50,223 nucleotides of DNA from Mycobacterium gastri. GTDB taxonomy: Bacteria; Actinomycetota; Actinomycetes; Mycobacteriales; Mycobacteriaceae. The position numbers and the translations under genes are program-made. The stretch spans positions 1 to 50,223 of the forward strand of contig NZ_LQOX01000097.1 of assembly GCF_002102175.1 (NCBI RefSeq), written 5' to 3'. The notes beneath the pieces are model-generated. The model did not search any database. It saw only the letters and a list, made by a program, of their open reading frames with translations, and was not told where the DNA came from. Positions 18,627 through 28,742 of this stretch are shown in pieces. Position 1 is the first letter of the stretch, and each line of letters begins with the position of its first letter.

Positions 18627-19022
18627 ATGGGCGCCAAAAAGGTAGACCTCATGCGGCTGGCCGCCGCTTTGGCCGACTATCCCTTCGCCTACCTGATCAC
18701 CGTCGATGACGACTACCGCGCGCACACCGTGACCGTCGAGCCGGTACTGCGCGGGGCAGTCCTCGACGTGGGCCTGGTCGGCGGAGGAAGCCGCAAGAAC
18801 CTGACGCGGCGCCGCGACGTGACGCTGCTGTGGCCCCCCTCTGAGCCCGGCGGCTATTCGCTGATCGTTGACGGCAGCGCCGAAGTAACAGGAGCCGGTG
18901 AGGAGACCGTCCGTCTGGGGGTGGTGCCCACCCGCGCGCTGCTGCACCGCGAGGCCGAACCCGACTCCCCCGCGGCGGCCAAGGGCTGTCGCCACGACTG
19001 CGTGGTGTTCTCGGCGCCGTAA
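18627..19022 (+). CDS. Small PPOX/FMN-binding split-barrel-like protein (Rv0441c-like)
   Basis: A 131-residue protein with the strand pattern of the pyridoxamine-5'-phosphate-oxidase-like split barrel ([52 protein letters not shown]). Such proteins bind FMN, F420 or haem, or have lost cofactor binding; the sequence does not tell which. The extended frame from 18603 would add eight residues, but the -10 hexamer supports the ATG at 18627. The gene ends about 100 bases before the bidirectional terminator shared with groEL2. Confidence 0.7.
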   Translation: MGAKKVDLMRLAAALADYPFAYLITVDDDYRAHTVTVEPVLRGAVLDVGLVGGGSRKNLTRRRDVTLLWPPSEPGGYSLIVDGSAEVTGAGEETVRLGVVPTRALLHREAEPDSPAAAKGCRHDCVVFSAP

Positions 19023-19039
19023 CCGTGCCGCGCGCACGT

Positions 19040-19116
19040 CGAGACTGCGGTCACTGCGTCGAAACAGCGGTGAGCGTCTACGTTGCCCTACTTCTATAGC
19101 TGTGTACGCAGTCTCG
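19040..19116. repeat. Spaced inverted repeat beside the groEL2 terminator
   Basis: CGAGACTGCG (19040-19049) and CGCAGTCTCG (19107-19116) are perfect 10-base inverted arms separated by 57 bases that include TCACTGCG and CAGCGGTGAGCGT. The string resembles intergenic motifs that I recall recurring in mycobacterial genomes; this could not be verified here. Confidence 0.4.
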
Positions 19117-19124
19117 TCGCACGA

Positions 19125-19156
19125 AAAAGCCCGGCTCACGAGTGAGCCGGGCTTTT
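19125..19156. terminator. Bidirectional intrinsic terminator between the PPOX-like gene and groEL2
   Basis: A perfect 14-base stem, AAAAGCCCGGCTCA (19125-19138) with its complement at 19143-19156, encloses a CGAG tetraloop. Flanking A and T runs give a U-tract in both directions. It lies 11 bases beyond the groEL2 stop and about 100 bases beyond the plus-strand gene, so it should end both convergent transcripts. Canonical terminators this strong are uncommon in mycobacteria. Confidence 0.9.
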
Positions 19157-19167
19157 CGTTGGCGACT

Positions 19168-21081
<1,914 letters not shown>

Positions 21082-21198
21082 TTACGCTCGGCGACTCGGC
21101 GCGGGCAAGCTGGCGATCCACGGCTTCCGCAACGACTCCGACCAGCCGGCGTCGATCCTGAACCGGTTTGCCCGGGCGCCCCCGTCGACGCCACTGAG

Positions 21199-21204
21199 TA
21201 TCTT
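21199..21204 (+). promoter_or_regulatory. Leaderless -10 element of the SDR gene
   Basis: TATCTT lies seven bases before the ATG at 21212. It supports that start over the longer open frame, which runs back through the CIRCE region. Confidence 0.5.
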
Positions 21205-21211
21205 GTGCCCC

Positions 21212-22162
21212 ATGACCTCTGACGTCTCGGCGAACCGCAAATGGACGCGGGCCGACATCCCGGATCAAAGTGGCCGCGTGGCCGTCGTCACCGGCGCCAA
21301 CACCGGCCTGGGCTACCACACCGCCGCGGTGCTGGCCTTTCGCGGCGCGCACGTGGTGCTGGCGGTACGCAACCTCGAGAAGGGCAACGCCGCCCTGGCG
21401 CGCATCGTCGCCGCCGCGGGCCGGAATGCCCAGAAAGTAGACGTCACGCTGCAGCAGCTCGACCTGAGCTCGCTGGGTTCGGTGCGCGCCGCCGCCGAGG
21501 CGCTGCGTTCGGCGTATCCCCGCATCGACCTGCTGGTCAACAACGCCGGGGTGATGTGGACGCCCAGGCAGGTCACCGAGGATGGGTTCGAGATGCAGTT
21601 CGGCACCAACCATCTCGGTCACTTCGCGCTGACCGGCCTGCTGCTCGACCGGCTGCTGCCGGTGCGCGGTTCGCGGGTGGTGACGGTCAGCAGTCTGGGC
21701 CACCGGATTCGAGCCGCGATCCACTTCGACGACCTGCAGTGGGAACGCGGCTACGACCGCGTCGCCGCCTACGGCCAGTCCAAACTGGCCAACCTGCTGT
21801 TCACCTACGAGCTGCAGCGCCGCCTGGCGGCAGATCCCAAGGGCGCCACCATCGCCGTCGCCGCCCACCCGGGCGGCTCCAACACCGAATTGGCGCGCCA
21901 CCTGCCGCGGGTTGTGCGGCCGCTGTCGAACATCCTCGGGCCGGTGCTATTCCAGAGCGCGGAGACGGGTGCGCTGCCGACATTGCGGGCCGCCACCGAT
22001 CCGTCCGTCGAGGGCGGGCAGTACTACGGTCCCGACGGTTTCGCCGAGCAGCGCGGCCACCCGAAGCTGGTGCAGTCCAGCGCTGCGTCACATGACGAGG
22101 AGCTGCAACACCGGCTGTGGGCGGTCTCCGAGGAGCTCACCGGCGTCCACTTCCCGGTGTAG
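21212..22162 (+). CDS. Short-chain dehydrogenase/reductase (Rv0439c-like)
   Basis: A 316-residue classical SDR of the retinol-dehydrogenase/WWOX-like subgroup. It has the nucleotide motif TGANTGLG (residues 27-34), NNAGVM, the active-site Ser in VVTVSSLGHR, and catalytic Tyr187 with Lys191 in YGQSK. The C-terminal PGGSNTEL is typical of the group. NADP preference is likely from the basic residue after the second strand (VRN). The substrate is unknown. It is divergent from groEL2 and lies upstream of moeA with an 18-base gap. Confidence 0.87.
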   Translation: MTSDVSANRKWTRADIPDQSGRVAVVTGANTGLGYHTAAVLAFRGAHVVLAVRNLEKGNAALARIVAAAGRNAQKVDVTLQQLDLSSLGSVRAAAEALRSAYPRIDLLVNNAGVMWTPRQVTEDGFEMQFGTNHLGHFALTGLLLDRLLPVRGSRVVTVSSLGHRIRAAIHFDDLQWERGYDRVAAYGQSKLANLLFTYELQRRLAADPKGATIAVAAHPGGSNTELARHLPRVVRPLSNILGPVLFQSAETGALPTLRAATDPSVEGGQYYGPDGFAEQRGHPKLVQSSAASHDEELQHRLWAVSEELTGVHFPV

Positions 22163-22168
22163 CCGAAC

Positions 22169-22174
22169 GATAAT
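22169..22174 (+). promoter_or_regulatory. Candidate leaderless -10 element of moeA
   Basis: GATAAT lies six bases before the GTG at 22181, just after the SDR stop. It lacks the first T of TAnnnT but keeps the important A and final T. Confidence 0.4.
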
Positions 22175-22180
22175 GGCCGG

Positions 22181-23398
22181 GTGGGGTCAGACTTGCGATC
22201 GGTAGCAGAACACCAGCGTGTCGTCACCGACATGATCCGGGCGCGTCCGGCGGTGACGCTGGCGCTGAGCGAGGCCCAGGGCCTTGTCCTGGCCGGCGAC
22301 GTGATCGCGCAGCTGTCGCTGCCGGTGTTCGACAACTCGGCAATGGACGGGTACGCGGTTCGCGCCGAGGACACCGCGGGCGCGACAGCCGAGCACCCGG
22401 TGACGTTGCCGGTAGCCGAGGACATACCAGCCGGGCGCACCGACAAACTGCGGCTGGCGCCCGGCACCGCGCACCGCATCATGACCGGCGCGCCGATACC
22501 GTCCGGTGCCACGGCCATCGTGCCGGTCGAAGCCACCGACGGCGGCGTGCCGACGGTGGCGATCCGCCAGCAGGCCACACCGGACAAGCACATCAGGCGC
22601 GCCGGCGAAGACGTCGCCGCCGGTACCACCGTGCTGCACGCCGGCCAACATGCGACGCCGGCCGCGCTGGGTTTGGCCGCGGCGCTGGGACTGCCCGAAC
22701 TGACCGTGATTCCGCGCCAGCGGGTGCTGGTGGTCTCCACCGGGTCCGAGCTGGTGCCGCCGGGCAGCCCGCTGCGACCGGGGCAGATCTATGAGTCCAA
22801 CTCCGTGATGCTGGCCGCCGCGGTTCGCGAGGCGGGTGCCGTGGTGACGGCCACCGAGACCGCCGGCGACGACGTCGCGCAGTTCGCCGCGATCATCGAG
22901 CGCTACGCGGGCGACGCCGACCTGATCATCACCAGCGGCGGCGTCAGCGCCGGGGCGTACGAAGTGGTCAAAGACGCCTTCGGCCGGGCCGGCGACCAGG
23001 GCGTGGAATTCGTCAAAGTGGCGATGCAGCCCGGAATGCCGCAGGGCGTCGGCGTGGTGGCGGGCACACCGATCGTGACCCTCCCGGGTAACCCGGTCAG
23101 CGCGCTGGTGTCCTTCGAGGTGTTCATCCGGCCGGCGCTGCGCAAGGCGATGGGTTTTCCCGATGCGTTCCGGCCGCGGCGGGCCGCGATGCTCACCGAG
23201 TCGGTGACCTCGCCGCGCGGCAAGCGGCAGTTCCGGCGGGCGGTACTGGACGCCGACAGCGGGCAGGTCACCAGTTACGGCCCGCCGGCCTCCCATCATT
23301 TGCGCTGGCTGGCCTCGGCCAACGCGCTGCTGGACATACCGGAGGACGTCGTCGAGGTGTTCGCCGGAACCGAGCTGCAGGTCTGGGATCTGTCCTGA
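22181..23398 (+). CDS. moeA2: Molybdopterin molybdenumtransferase MoeA
   Basis: A 405-residue MoeA, inserting molybdate into adenylated molybdopterin. It has the four-domain order with NSAMDGYAVR (domain II/III junction, about residue 50), TGAPIPSGATAIVPVE, the MoCF-like core VLVVSTGSEL, SNSVML, TSGGVSAGAYE with the catalytic acidic region, LPGNPVSALVSFEVFIRP, and the C-terminal beta barrel. The GTG start has a near-consensus -10 six bases before it. By position it corresponds to M. tuberculosis moeA2, but the sequence alone does not separate MoeA paralogues. It lies upstream of psd with a 92-base gap. Confidence 0.88.
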   Translation: MGSDLRSVAEHQRVVTDMIRARPAVTLALSEAQGLVLAGDVIAQLSLPVFDNSAMDGYAVRAEDTAGATAEHPVTLPVAEDIPAGRTDKLRLAPGTAHRIMTGAPIPSGATAIVPVEATDGGVPTVAIRQQATPDKHIRRAGEDVAAGTTVLHAGQHATPAALGLAAALGLPELTVIPRQRVLVVSTGSELVPPGSPLRPGQIYESNSVMLAAAVREAGAVVTATETAGDDVAQFAAIIERYAGDADLIITSGGVSAGAYEVVKDAFGRAGDQGVEFVKVAMQPGMPQGVGVVAGTPIVTLPGNPVSALVSFEVFIRPALRKAMGFPDAFRPRRAAMLTESVTSPRGKRQFRRAVLDADSGQVTSYGPPASHHLRWLASANALLDIPEDVVEVFAGTELQVWDLS

Positions 23399-23478
23399 TC
23401 TCGGTGCGCCGGTCAACGATCCCATCAGATAGCCGTGGCCACCGGATCGACTCGGACACGCCGGACGCCCGCCTTCCG

Positions 23479-23484
23479 TAAGAT
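23479..23484 (+). promoter_or_regulatory. Leaderless -10 element of psd
   Basis: TAAGAT lies six bases before the GTG at 23491. It would drive the psd-pssA-AAA operon. Confidence 0.5.
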
Positions 23485-23490
23485 GACCGC

Positions 23491-24255
23491 GTGGCACGAC
23501 GCCCCCGCCCTTCCGTCCCGGAGGGCCCCTCTTACCCGGAACCGACGCTGAGCCCGCAGCACCTGCTGGCGTTGGTGCGATCCACCGTTCCGCCGATCCA
23601 CCCGGCGGGGCGGCCCTTCATCGCTGCCGGGCTGGCAGCCGCGTCGGCCGGGATTCTGGGCCAGGCCGCCACCGGACGCGATCTTCGGTGGCTGCGCCGG
23701 ACCGGTCTGCTGGCCGCGGGCGCGTGTGCCGGGTTTTTCCGGCACCCCTCCCGGGTATCACCGACCCGGCCCGGCGCCATCGTCGCGCCGGCCGACGGCG
23801 TGATCTGCGTGATCGACTCCGCGGCGCCGCCCGCCGAACTCAGCGTGGGCGACACCCCACTGCCGCGGGTCAGCATCTTCCTGTCGATTTTCGACGTCCA
23901 CGTGCAGCGGTCACCGGTGAGCGGCGAGGTGATCGCCGTGCAACACCGGCCCGGTCGCTTCGGATCCGCCGACCTGCCCTCGGCCAGCGTCGACAACGAA
24001 CGCACCAGTGTGCGGATCCGTACGCCCGGCGGATCGCAGGTCTCAGAGGTCATAGCCGTGCAGATCGCCGGGCTGGTGGCACGCCGCATCGTGTGCGACG
24101 CACGTGTCGGGGACAAGCTGTCGATCGGTGACACCTATGGCCTGATCCGGTTCGGTTCGCGGCTGGACACCTACCTGCCGCCGGGAGCGGAACCCGTGGT
24201 CAAAGTGGGCCAGCGGGCGATCGCCGGCGAGACCATATTGGCCGAGCTGCCATGA
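23491..24255 (+). CDS. psd: Phosphatidylserine decarboxylase
   Basis: A 254-residue pyruvoyl-dependent decarboxylase, converting phosphatidylserine to phosphatidylethanolamine at the membrane. The conserved APADGVI (about residue 100), the catalytic [14 protein letters not shown] histidine region and the C-terminal self-cleavage motif FGS (Gly222-Ser223, in LIRFGSRLD) are present. Cleavage would leave a small pyruvoyl alpha chain of about 32 residues. It is about 20 residues longer than I recall for M. tuberculosis Psd because of a Pro-rich N-terminal stretch ([14 protein letters not shown]). The stop overlaps the pssA ATG, so decarboxylase and synthase are made together. Confidence 0.93.
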   Translation: MARRPRPSVPEGPSYPEPTLSPQHLLALVRSTVPPIHPAGRPFIAAGLAAASAGILGQAATGRDLRWLRRTGLLAAGACAGFFRHPSRVSPTRPGAIVAPADGVICVIDSAAPPAELSVGDTPLPRVSIFLSIFDVHVQRSPVSGEVIAVQHRPGRFGSADLPSASVDNERTSVRIRTPGGSQVSEVIAVQIAGLVARRIVCDARVGDKLSIGDTYGLIRFGSRLDTYLPPGAEPVVKVGQRAIAGETILAELP

Positions 24256-25112
24256 CCACCAAGCCTCGGATCAGACGAGGGGTGAACCTGCATCTGTTGC
24301 CCAGCGCGATGACGGTGCTGTCCATCTGCGCGGGATTGACCTCGATCAAGTTTGCCCTCGACCACAAGCCGATACCCGCGATGGCGCTGATCGCCGTGGC
24401 CGCCATCCTCGACGCCCTGGACGGCCGGGTGGCCCGCATCCTGGACGTCCAGTCGCGGATGGGCGCCGAAATCGACTCACTGGCCGACGCCGTCAACTTC
24501 GGCGTGACACCGGCGCTGGTGGTCTACGTGACGATGCTGTCGAAGTGGCCGATCGGCTGGATGGTCGTGCTGCTGTATGCCGTATGTGTGGTGTTGCGGT
24601 TGGCTAGGTACAACGCTCAGCTAGACGACGGCACCTTGCCCCCCTACGCGAAGGAATTCTTCGTCGGAATGCCCGCGCCGGCGGGCGCGGTGTCCATGAT
24701 CGGTCTTATCGGCCTCAAGCTGCAGTTCGGCGAGGGCTGGTGGACGTCGGTGTATTTCCTGGCCTTCTGGGTCACGGGTACGTCGCTGCTCATGGTCAGC
24801 GCGATCCCAATGAAGAAGATTCACACCGTCGCGGTGCCGCCCAACCTGGCCGCCCCGCTGCTGGCGGTGCTGGCGATTGTGGCGGCCGCCGCCGTCCTGG
24901 CGCCTTACATCCTTATCTGGGTCATCATCATCTCCTACGTGTGCCACATTCCGTTCGCGGTGCGCAGCAAACGCTGGCTTGCCGAACATCCCGAGGTGTG
25001 GGGCGAAAAACCCAAGCAACGACGTGCCGTCCGGCGCGCAATCCGCCGAGCGCAGCCGCACCGGCGGTCGATGGCGCGGCTGGGGCTGCGTAAGCCGGGC
25101 GGGCGGTTGTGA
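24252..25112 (+). CDS. pssA: CDP-diacylglycerol-serine O-phosphatidyltransferase
   Basis: A 286-residue multi-spanning membrane enzyme making phosphatidylserine from CDP-diacylglycerol and serine. The CDP-alcohol phosphotransferase signature D57-G58-x2-A61-R62-x8-G71-x3-D75-x3-D79 is complete. It has about eight hydrophobic segments and ends in an Arg-rich cytosolic tail ([17 protein letters not shown]). It acts immediately before Psd in phosphatidylethanolamine synthesis, and its gene is coupled to psd upstream and to the AAA ATPase gene downstream by four-base overlaps. Confidence 0.94.
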   Translation: MTTKPRIRRGVNLHLLPSAMTVLSICAGLTSIKFALDHKPIPAMALIAVAAILDALDGRVARILDVQSRMGAEIDSLADAVNFGVTPALVVYVTMLSKWPIGWMVVLLYAVCVVLRLARYNAQLDDGTLPPYAKEFFVGMPAPAGAVSMIGLIGLKLQFGEGWWTSVYFLAFWVTGTSLLMVSAIPMKKIHTVAVPPNLAAPLLAVLAIVAAAAVLAPYILIWVIIISYVCHIPFAVRSKRWLAEHPEVWGEKPKQRRAVRRAIRRAQPHRRSMARLGLRKPGGRL

Positions 25113-27304
25113 CTCGTCCCGGCGATCCGGTTCGTAGCAATGCCCCGCAGCTGACGCTGACCGCCCGGCTCAACACCTCGGCCGTCGACTCGCGCCGGGG
25201 TGTGGTGCGGCTGCATCCGAGCGCCATTGCCGCGCTGGGCATCCGGGAGTGGGATGCGGTGTCGCTGACCGGGTCCCGGACGACCGCGGCGGTGGCCGGC
25301 ATGGCGGGCCCGCAGATTCCGGTGGGCACCATCCTGCTGGACGACGTCACGCTGTCCAACGCCGGAGTGCGGGAGGGGACCGCGGTGCTCGTCAACTCGG
25401 TCACCGTCTACGGCGCGCGAACGGTGACGCTCAGCGGCTCGACGCTGGCCTCTCAGTCGATCTCGCCGCTCACCCTGCGCCAGGCCCTGCTCGGCAAGGT
25501 GCTGACCGTCGGTGACGCGGTGTCACTGCTGCCCCGCGACCTGGGCCCCGGCACTTCCACGTCGGCGGCCACCCGGGCGTTGGCGGCTTCGGTCGGGATC
25601 AGCTGGACCTCGGAGCTGTTGACGGTGACCGGCGTCGATCCCGAAGGGCCGGTCAGCGTGCAGCCGAACTCCCTGGTCAGCTGGGGCTCCGGGGTTCCCT
25701 ACCGGGCGTCGACGGCCGCGGAGAAGGCCAGCGTCGCCACCCCTGAGATCCAGGTCGAGGAGCTCAAGGGCACTCAGCCGCAGGCCGCCAAGCTCACTGA
25801 ATGGCTCAAGCTGGCCCTCGACGAGCCCCACCTGCTCAAGACCCTGGGGGCGGGCGCCAACCTGGGGGTGCTGGTGTCGGGTCCGGCCGGCGTCGGCAAG
25901 GTGACGCTGGTGCGCGCGGTGTGTGCCGGGCGCCGGCTGGTGGAGCTGGACGGACCGGAGGTCGGCGCGCTGGCTGCCGAAGACCGGCTCAAGGCCGTGG
26001 CCGCTGCCGTGAAGGCAGTGACGGCAGAGCGTGACGGCGGCGGGGTGCTGCTGATCATCGACGTCGACGCCTTGCTGCCGGCAACCGCCGAACCGGTGGC
26101 CTCGCTGATTCTGGCCGAGTTGCGTACGGCGGTGGCCACCGACGGCGTGGCGGTGATCGCCACCACCGCCCGGCCCGACCAGATCGATGCCCGGTTGCGC
26201 GCGCCCGAGCTGCTGGACCGGGAACTCGGTCTGCCGCTGCCCGACGCCGGCACCCGCCGGGCGTTGCTGGAAGCGCTACTGCGGCACGTCCCCACCGGTG
26301 ACCTTGATCTCGACGAAATCGCCAGCCGCACACCGGGTTTCGTCGTTGCCGACCTGGCCGCACTGTTGCGTGAGGCGGCATTGCGGGCCGCCTCGCGGGC
26401 CAGCGCGGACGGTCAGGCGCCGACGCTGAACCAGGACGATCTGGTCGGCGCGCTGACCGTCATCCGGCCGCTGTCGCGCTCGGCCAGCGAAGAGGTCGCC
26501 GTCGGCAGCATCACGCTCGACGACGTCGGCGACATGGCCGAGGCCAAACAGGCGCTGACCGAGTCGGTGTTGTGGCCGTTGCAGCACCCGGACACCTTCG
26601 CCCGGTTGGGGGTCGACCCGCCCCGCGGGGTGTTGCTCTACGGACCGCCCGGGTGCGGCAAGACCTTTGTGGTGCGTGCGCTGGCCAGTACCGGGCAGCT
26701 GAGCGTGCATGCGGTCAAGGGCTCCGAGCTGATGGACAAGTGGGTCGGCTCGTCGGAAAAGGCGGTGCGCGAGTTGTTTCGGCGCGCCCGCGACTCCGCG
26801 CCGTCGCTGGTGTTTCTCGACGAAGTCGACGCGCTCGCACCCCGGCGCGGCCAAAGCTTCGATTCCGGTGTGAGCGACCGGGTGGTGGCGGCGCTGCTGA
26901 CCGAACTCGACGGCATCAACCCGCTGCGCGACGTTGTCGTGCTGGGCGCCACCAACCGCCCCGACCTGATCGACCCGGCCCTGCTGCGCCCGGGGCGGTT
27001 GGAACGCCTGGTGTTCGTCGAGCCGCCCGACGCGGCGGCGCGGCGCGAAATTCTGCGCACCGCCGGCAAGTCGGTCCCGCTGGCCGCAGATGTCGACCTG
27101 GACGAGGTGGCCGCCGGGCTCGACGGGTACAGCGCCGCCGACTGTGTGGCCCTGCTGCGGGAGGCCGCCCTGACCGCGATGCGGCGTTCCATCGATGCCG
27201 CCGACGTCACCGCCGCCGACCTGGCCGCCGCCCGGGAAGTCGTCCGGCCGTCGCTGGATCCGCTGCAGGTCGCGGCGCTGCGCAGCTTCACCGAGGGCCG
27301 GTAA
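25109..27304 (+). CDS. CDC48/p97-like tandem AAA ATPase (Rv0435c-like)
   Basis: A 731-residue protein with an N-terminal double-psi-barrel-like substrate domain (about 1-190, beginning LTARLNTSAVDSRRGVVRLHPSAIAALG) and two AAA modules. Module 1 has Walker A GPAGVGKV (residues 258-265), where the usual Ser/Thr after Lys is Val, and a DVD Walker B. Module 2 has a canonical GPPGCGKT (512-519), LVFLDEVDAL and the second region of homology GATNRPDLIDPALLRPGRLER. Module 1 is therefore probably a weak or regulatory ATP site, as in several p97-type proteins. It presumably remodels or extracts proteins. The GTG start overlaps pssA, placing it in the phospholipid operon. Confidence 0.9.
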   Translation: MTRPGDPVRSNAPQLTLTARLNTSAVDSRRGVVRLHPSAIAALGIREWDAVSLTGSRTTAAVAGMAGPQIPVGTILLDDVTLSNAGVREGTAVLVNSVTVYGARTVTLSGSTLASQSISPLTLRQALLGKVLTVGDAVSLLPRDLGPGTSTSAATRALAASVGISWTSELLTVTGVDPEGPVSVQPNSLVSWGSGVPYRASTAAEKASVATPEIQVEELKGTQPQAAKLTEWLKLALDEPHLLKTLGAGANLGVLVSGPAGVGKVTLVRAVCAGRRLVELDGPEVGALAAEDRLKAVAAAVKAVTAERDGGGVLLIIDVDALLPATAEPVASLILAELRTAVATDGVAVIATTARPDQIDARLRAPELLDRELGLPLPDAGTRRALLEALLRHVPTGDLDLDEIASRTPGFVVADLAALLREAALRAASRASADGQAPTLNQDDLVGALTVIRPLSRSASEEVAVGSITLDDVGDMAEAKQALTESVLWPLQHPDTFARLGVDPPRGVLLYGPPGCGKTFVVRALASTGQLSVHAVKGSELMDKWVGSSEKAVRELFRRARDSAPSLVFLDEVDALAPRRGQSFDSGVSDRVVAALLTELDGINPLRDVVVLGATNRPDLIDPALLRPGRLERLVFVEPPDAAARREILRTAGKSVPLAADVDLDEVAAGLDGYSAADCVALLREAALTAMRRSIDAADVTAADLAAAREVVRPSLDPLQVAALRSFTEGR

Positions 27305-27349
27305 AAACGCATCTTGACGCGCGCCCGACCGAGCATCATGATGCCTGGT

Positions 27350-27610
27350 ATGCGCACCACTTTGACGCTCGACGAGGACGTCGTTCGCTTGATCGAGGAG
27401 GCGGTTCACCGCGAACGCCGCCCCATGAAGCACGTCATCAACGACGCGCTGCGCAAAGCGTTGGCGCAGCCGATGGAGCCCCGCACGCCGTATGAGTTGA
27501 AGCCGCATCGCTCGGCAGTGCGGCCGGGATTCGATTTGGCCGGCTTCAACCGGCTGGCCGACGAGATGGAGGACCAAGCGATCCTGGACTGGACGCGACC
27601 GGCCCGGTGA
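27350..27610 (+). CDS. vapB: VapB-type antitoxin
   Basis: An 86-residue antitoxin with an N-terminal ribbon-helix-helix (MRTTLTLDEDVVRLIEEAVHRERRPMKHVINDALRKAL), the usual DNA-binding fold of mycobacterial VapB. The C-terminal part (about 50-86, ending DQAILDWTRPAR) should wrap the VapC active site. In-frame ATGs at 27338 and 27341 are alternative starts; 27350 gives the common MRTT N-terminus. The stop overlaps the vapC GTG by four bases. The pair lies 46 bases after the AAA ATPase gene and may share its transcript, but VapB normally autoregulates its own promoter. Confidence 0.88.
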   Translation: MRTTLTLDEDVVRLIEEAVHRERRPMKHVINDALRKALAQPMEPRTPYELKPHRSAVRPGFDLAGFNRLADEMEDQAILDWTRPAR

Positions 27611-28041
27611 TCATCCCCGATGTCAATCTGCTGCTGTATGCGGTCATCACGGGCTTCCCACAGCATCGGCGCGCGTACGCCTGGTGGCACGACACCGTCA
27701 ACGGCCAAGAGCGCATCGGGCTGACATACCCCGCCATATTCGGCTTTTTGCGTATCGCGACCAACGCACGCATCCTCACCGAGCCCCTGTCGGCAACCGA
27801 AGCAGTCTCCTATGTGCGCGACTGGCTTACGCAGCCCAACGTGGACCTTCTTACCCCTTCTGGCCGCCATCTGGACCTGGCATTGGGGTTGCTCGAGGAA
27901 CTCGGCACGGCCAGCAGCCTGACCACCGACGTCCAACTGGCCGCCTACGCGATCGAGCACAACGCCGAGATGCATTCCAGCGACCCTGATTTCGCCCGAT
28001 TCGCCGGTCTCACGTGGACCGACCCACTGCGTGACCGATAA
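27607..28041 (+). CDS. vapC: VapC-type PIN-domain toxin
   Basis: A 144-residue PIN-domain ribonuclease toxin of the Mycobacterium-type subfamily (TIGR00028-like). The N-terminal metal motif PDVNLLLYAV has Asp5, FLRIATN is the conserved helix, and TTDVQLAAYAIEHNAEMHSSDPDFARFAGL holds the later acidic residues. All expected acidic positions appear present, so the toxin should be active. VapC toxins cleave tRNA or rRNA; the target cannot be read from sequence. It ends nine bases before the stop of the convergent LON-domain gene. I recall no vapBC between the M. tuberculosis orthologues of its neighbours, so this is probably an acquired module. Confidence 0.9.
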   Translation: MIIPDVNLLLYAVITGFPQHRRAYAWWHDTVNGQERIGLTYPAIFGFLRIATNARILTEPLSATEAVSYVRDWLTQPNVDLLTPSGRHLDLALGLLEELGTASSLTTDVQLAAYAIEHNAEMHSSDPDFARFAGLTWTDPLRDR

Positions 28042-28049
28042 CCGGCGCA

Positions 28050-28697
28050 CTATTCGGACAGCTGGAACTCCACTATGGCGGCCACCGCGTCGACAGCCTC
28101 ACCCAGCGCGGCCAGCCGGGCTGCCGCCGACGGCGCCGACAGCACCGCGTAGCGATCAGCACTGCCCATCGGAATCCGGGATGCCAACGCGTACAGGCGT
28201 TGCCCCGCTTCCGGGTCGACACGGCCGTAGCCCAGCAGGACGTCGCGACCCGGCAACTGCGCACCACGGGCCGCCGCGATCCGCTCGAACAACGCCATCA
28301 CCCGATCCTCGAGTTCGAGCAACTGCGCCTCGGTCACCGGTTCCCCGGGCTCGTCGGGCCAGCTCTGCGCGATCGCCCGCGGGTAGGGATCGTCGGGCAG
28401 CCACTGGGCCACCCGAATGCGCTCGCCGGTGCGGCAACGCAACAGGAATCGGCCAGGGCCGAGGTCGGCGCATTCCTCGATCCTGGCCAAAGTCCCTACG
28501 TCACAACGTGTTTCACCGCCACCGACCTCACGCCCGCGGGAGATCAGCACGACTCCGAACGGATCGCCGCTGCCCGTGCAGTGCCGCACCAATGCGGTGT
28601 AGCGCGGCTCGAAGATGCGCAACGGCAGGTCCTGGCCGGGCAGCAGCGCCGTCTCGAGCGGGAACATGGGCAGCTCCAACGGTGCGAAAGGCGCCAT
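28050..28697 (-). CDS. LON substrate-binding (N-terminal) domain protein (Rv0434-like)
   Basis: A 215-residue stand-alone LON/PUA-like domain, without the ATPase and protease parts of Lon. The motif LPMFPLETALLPGQDLPLRIFEPRYTALVRHC at residues about 10-42 is the family hallmark, with later FGVVLISRGREVGGGE and CDVGTLARIEE. It is thought to recognise unfolded or specific proteins, but the partner is unknown. A TAGGTT -10 six bases before the ATG indicates a leaderless transcript. The gene lies downstream of the GCS2 ligase gene with a 45-base gap. Confidence 0.87.
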   Translation of the reverse strand: MAPFAPLELPMFPLETALLPGQDLPLRIFEPRYTALVRHCTGSGDPFGVVLISRGREVGGGETRCDVGTLARIEECADLGPGRFLLRCRTGERIRVAQWLPDDPYPRAIAQSWPDEPGEPVTEAQLLELEDRVMALFERIAAARGAQLPGRDVLLGYGRVDPEAGQRLYALASRIPMGSADRYAVLSAPSAAARLAALGEAVDAVAAIVEFQLSE

Positions 28698-28703
28698 CAG
28701 CTA

Positions 28704-28709
28704 AACCTA
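28704..28709 (-). promoter_or_regulatory. Leaderless -10 element of the LON-domain gene
   Basis: TAGGTT on the minus strand, six bases upstream of the ATG at 28697. It is separate from any read-through from the GCS2 gene. Confidence 0.5.
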
Positions 28710-28742
28710 AAGCCACCGAGCCGGGAGTTGATCGCTCGACCC

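Noticed and set aside
28698..28716. IdeR-like string TTAGGTTTAG upstream of the LON-domain gene
   Set aside because: Only the left half fits the iron-box consensus. The same bases are better explained as a TAGGTT -10 element.
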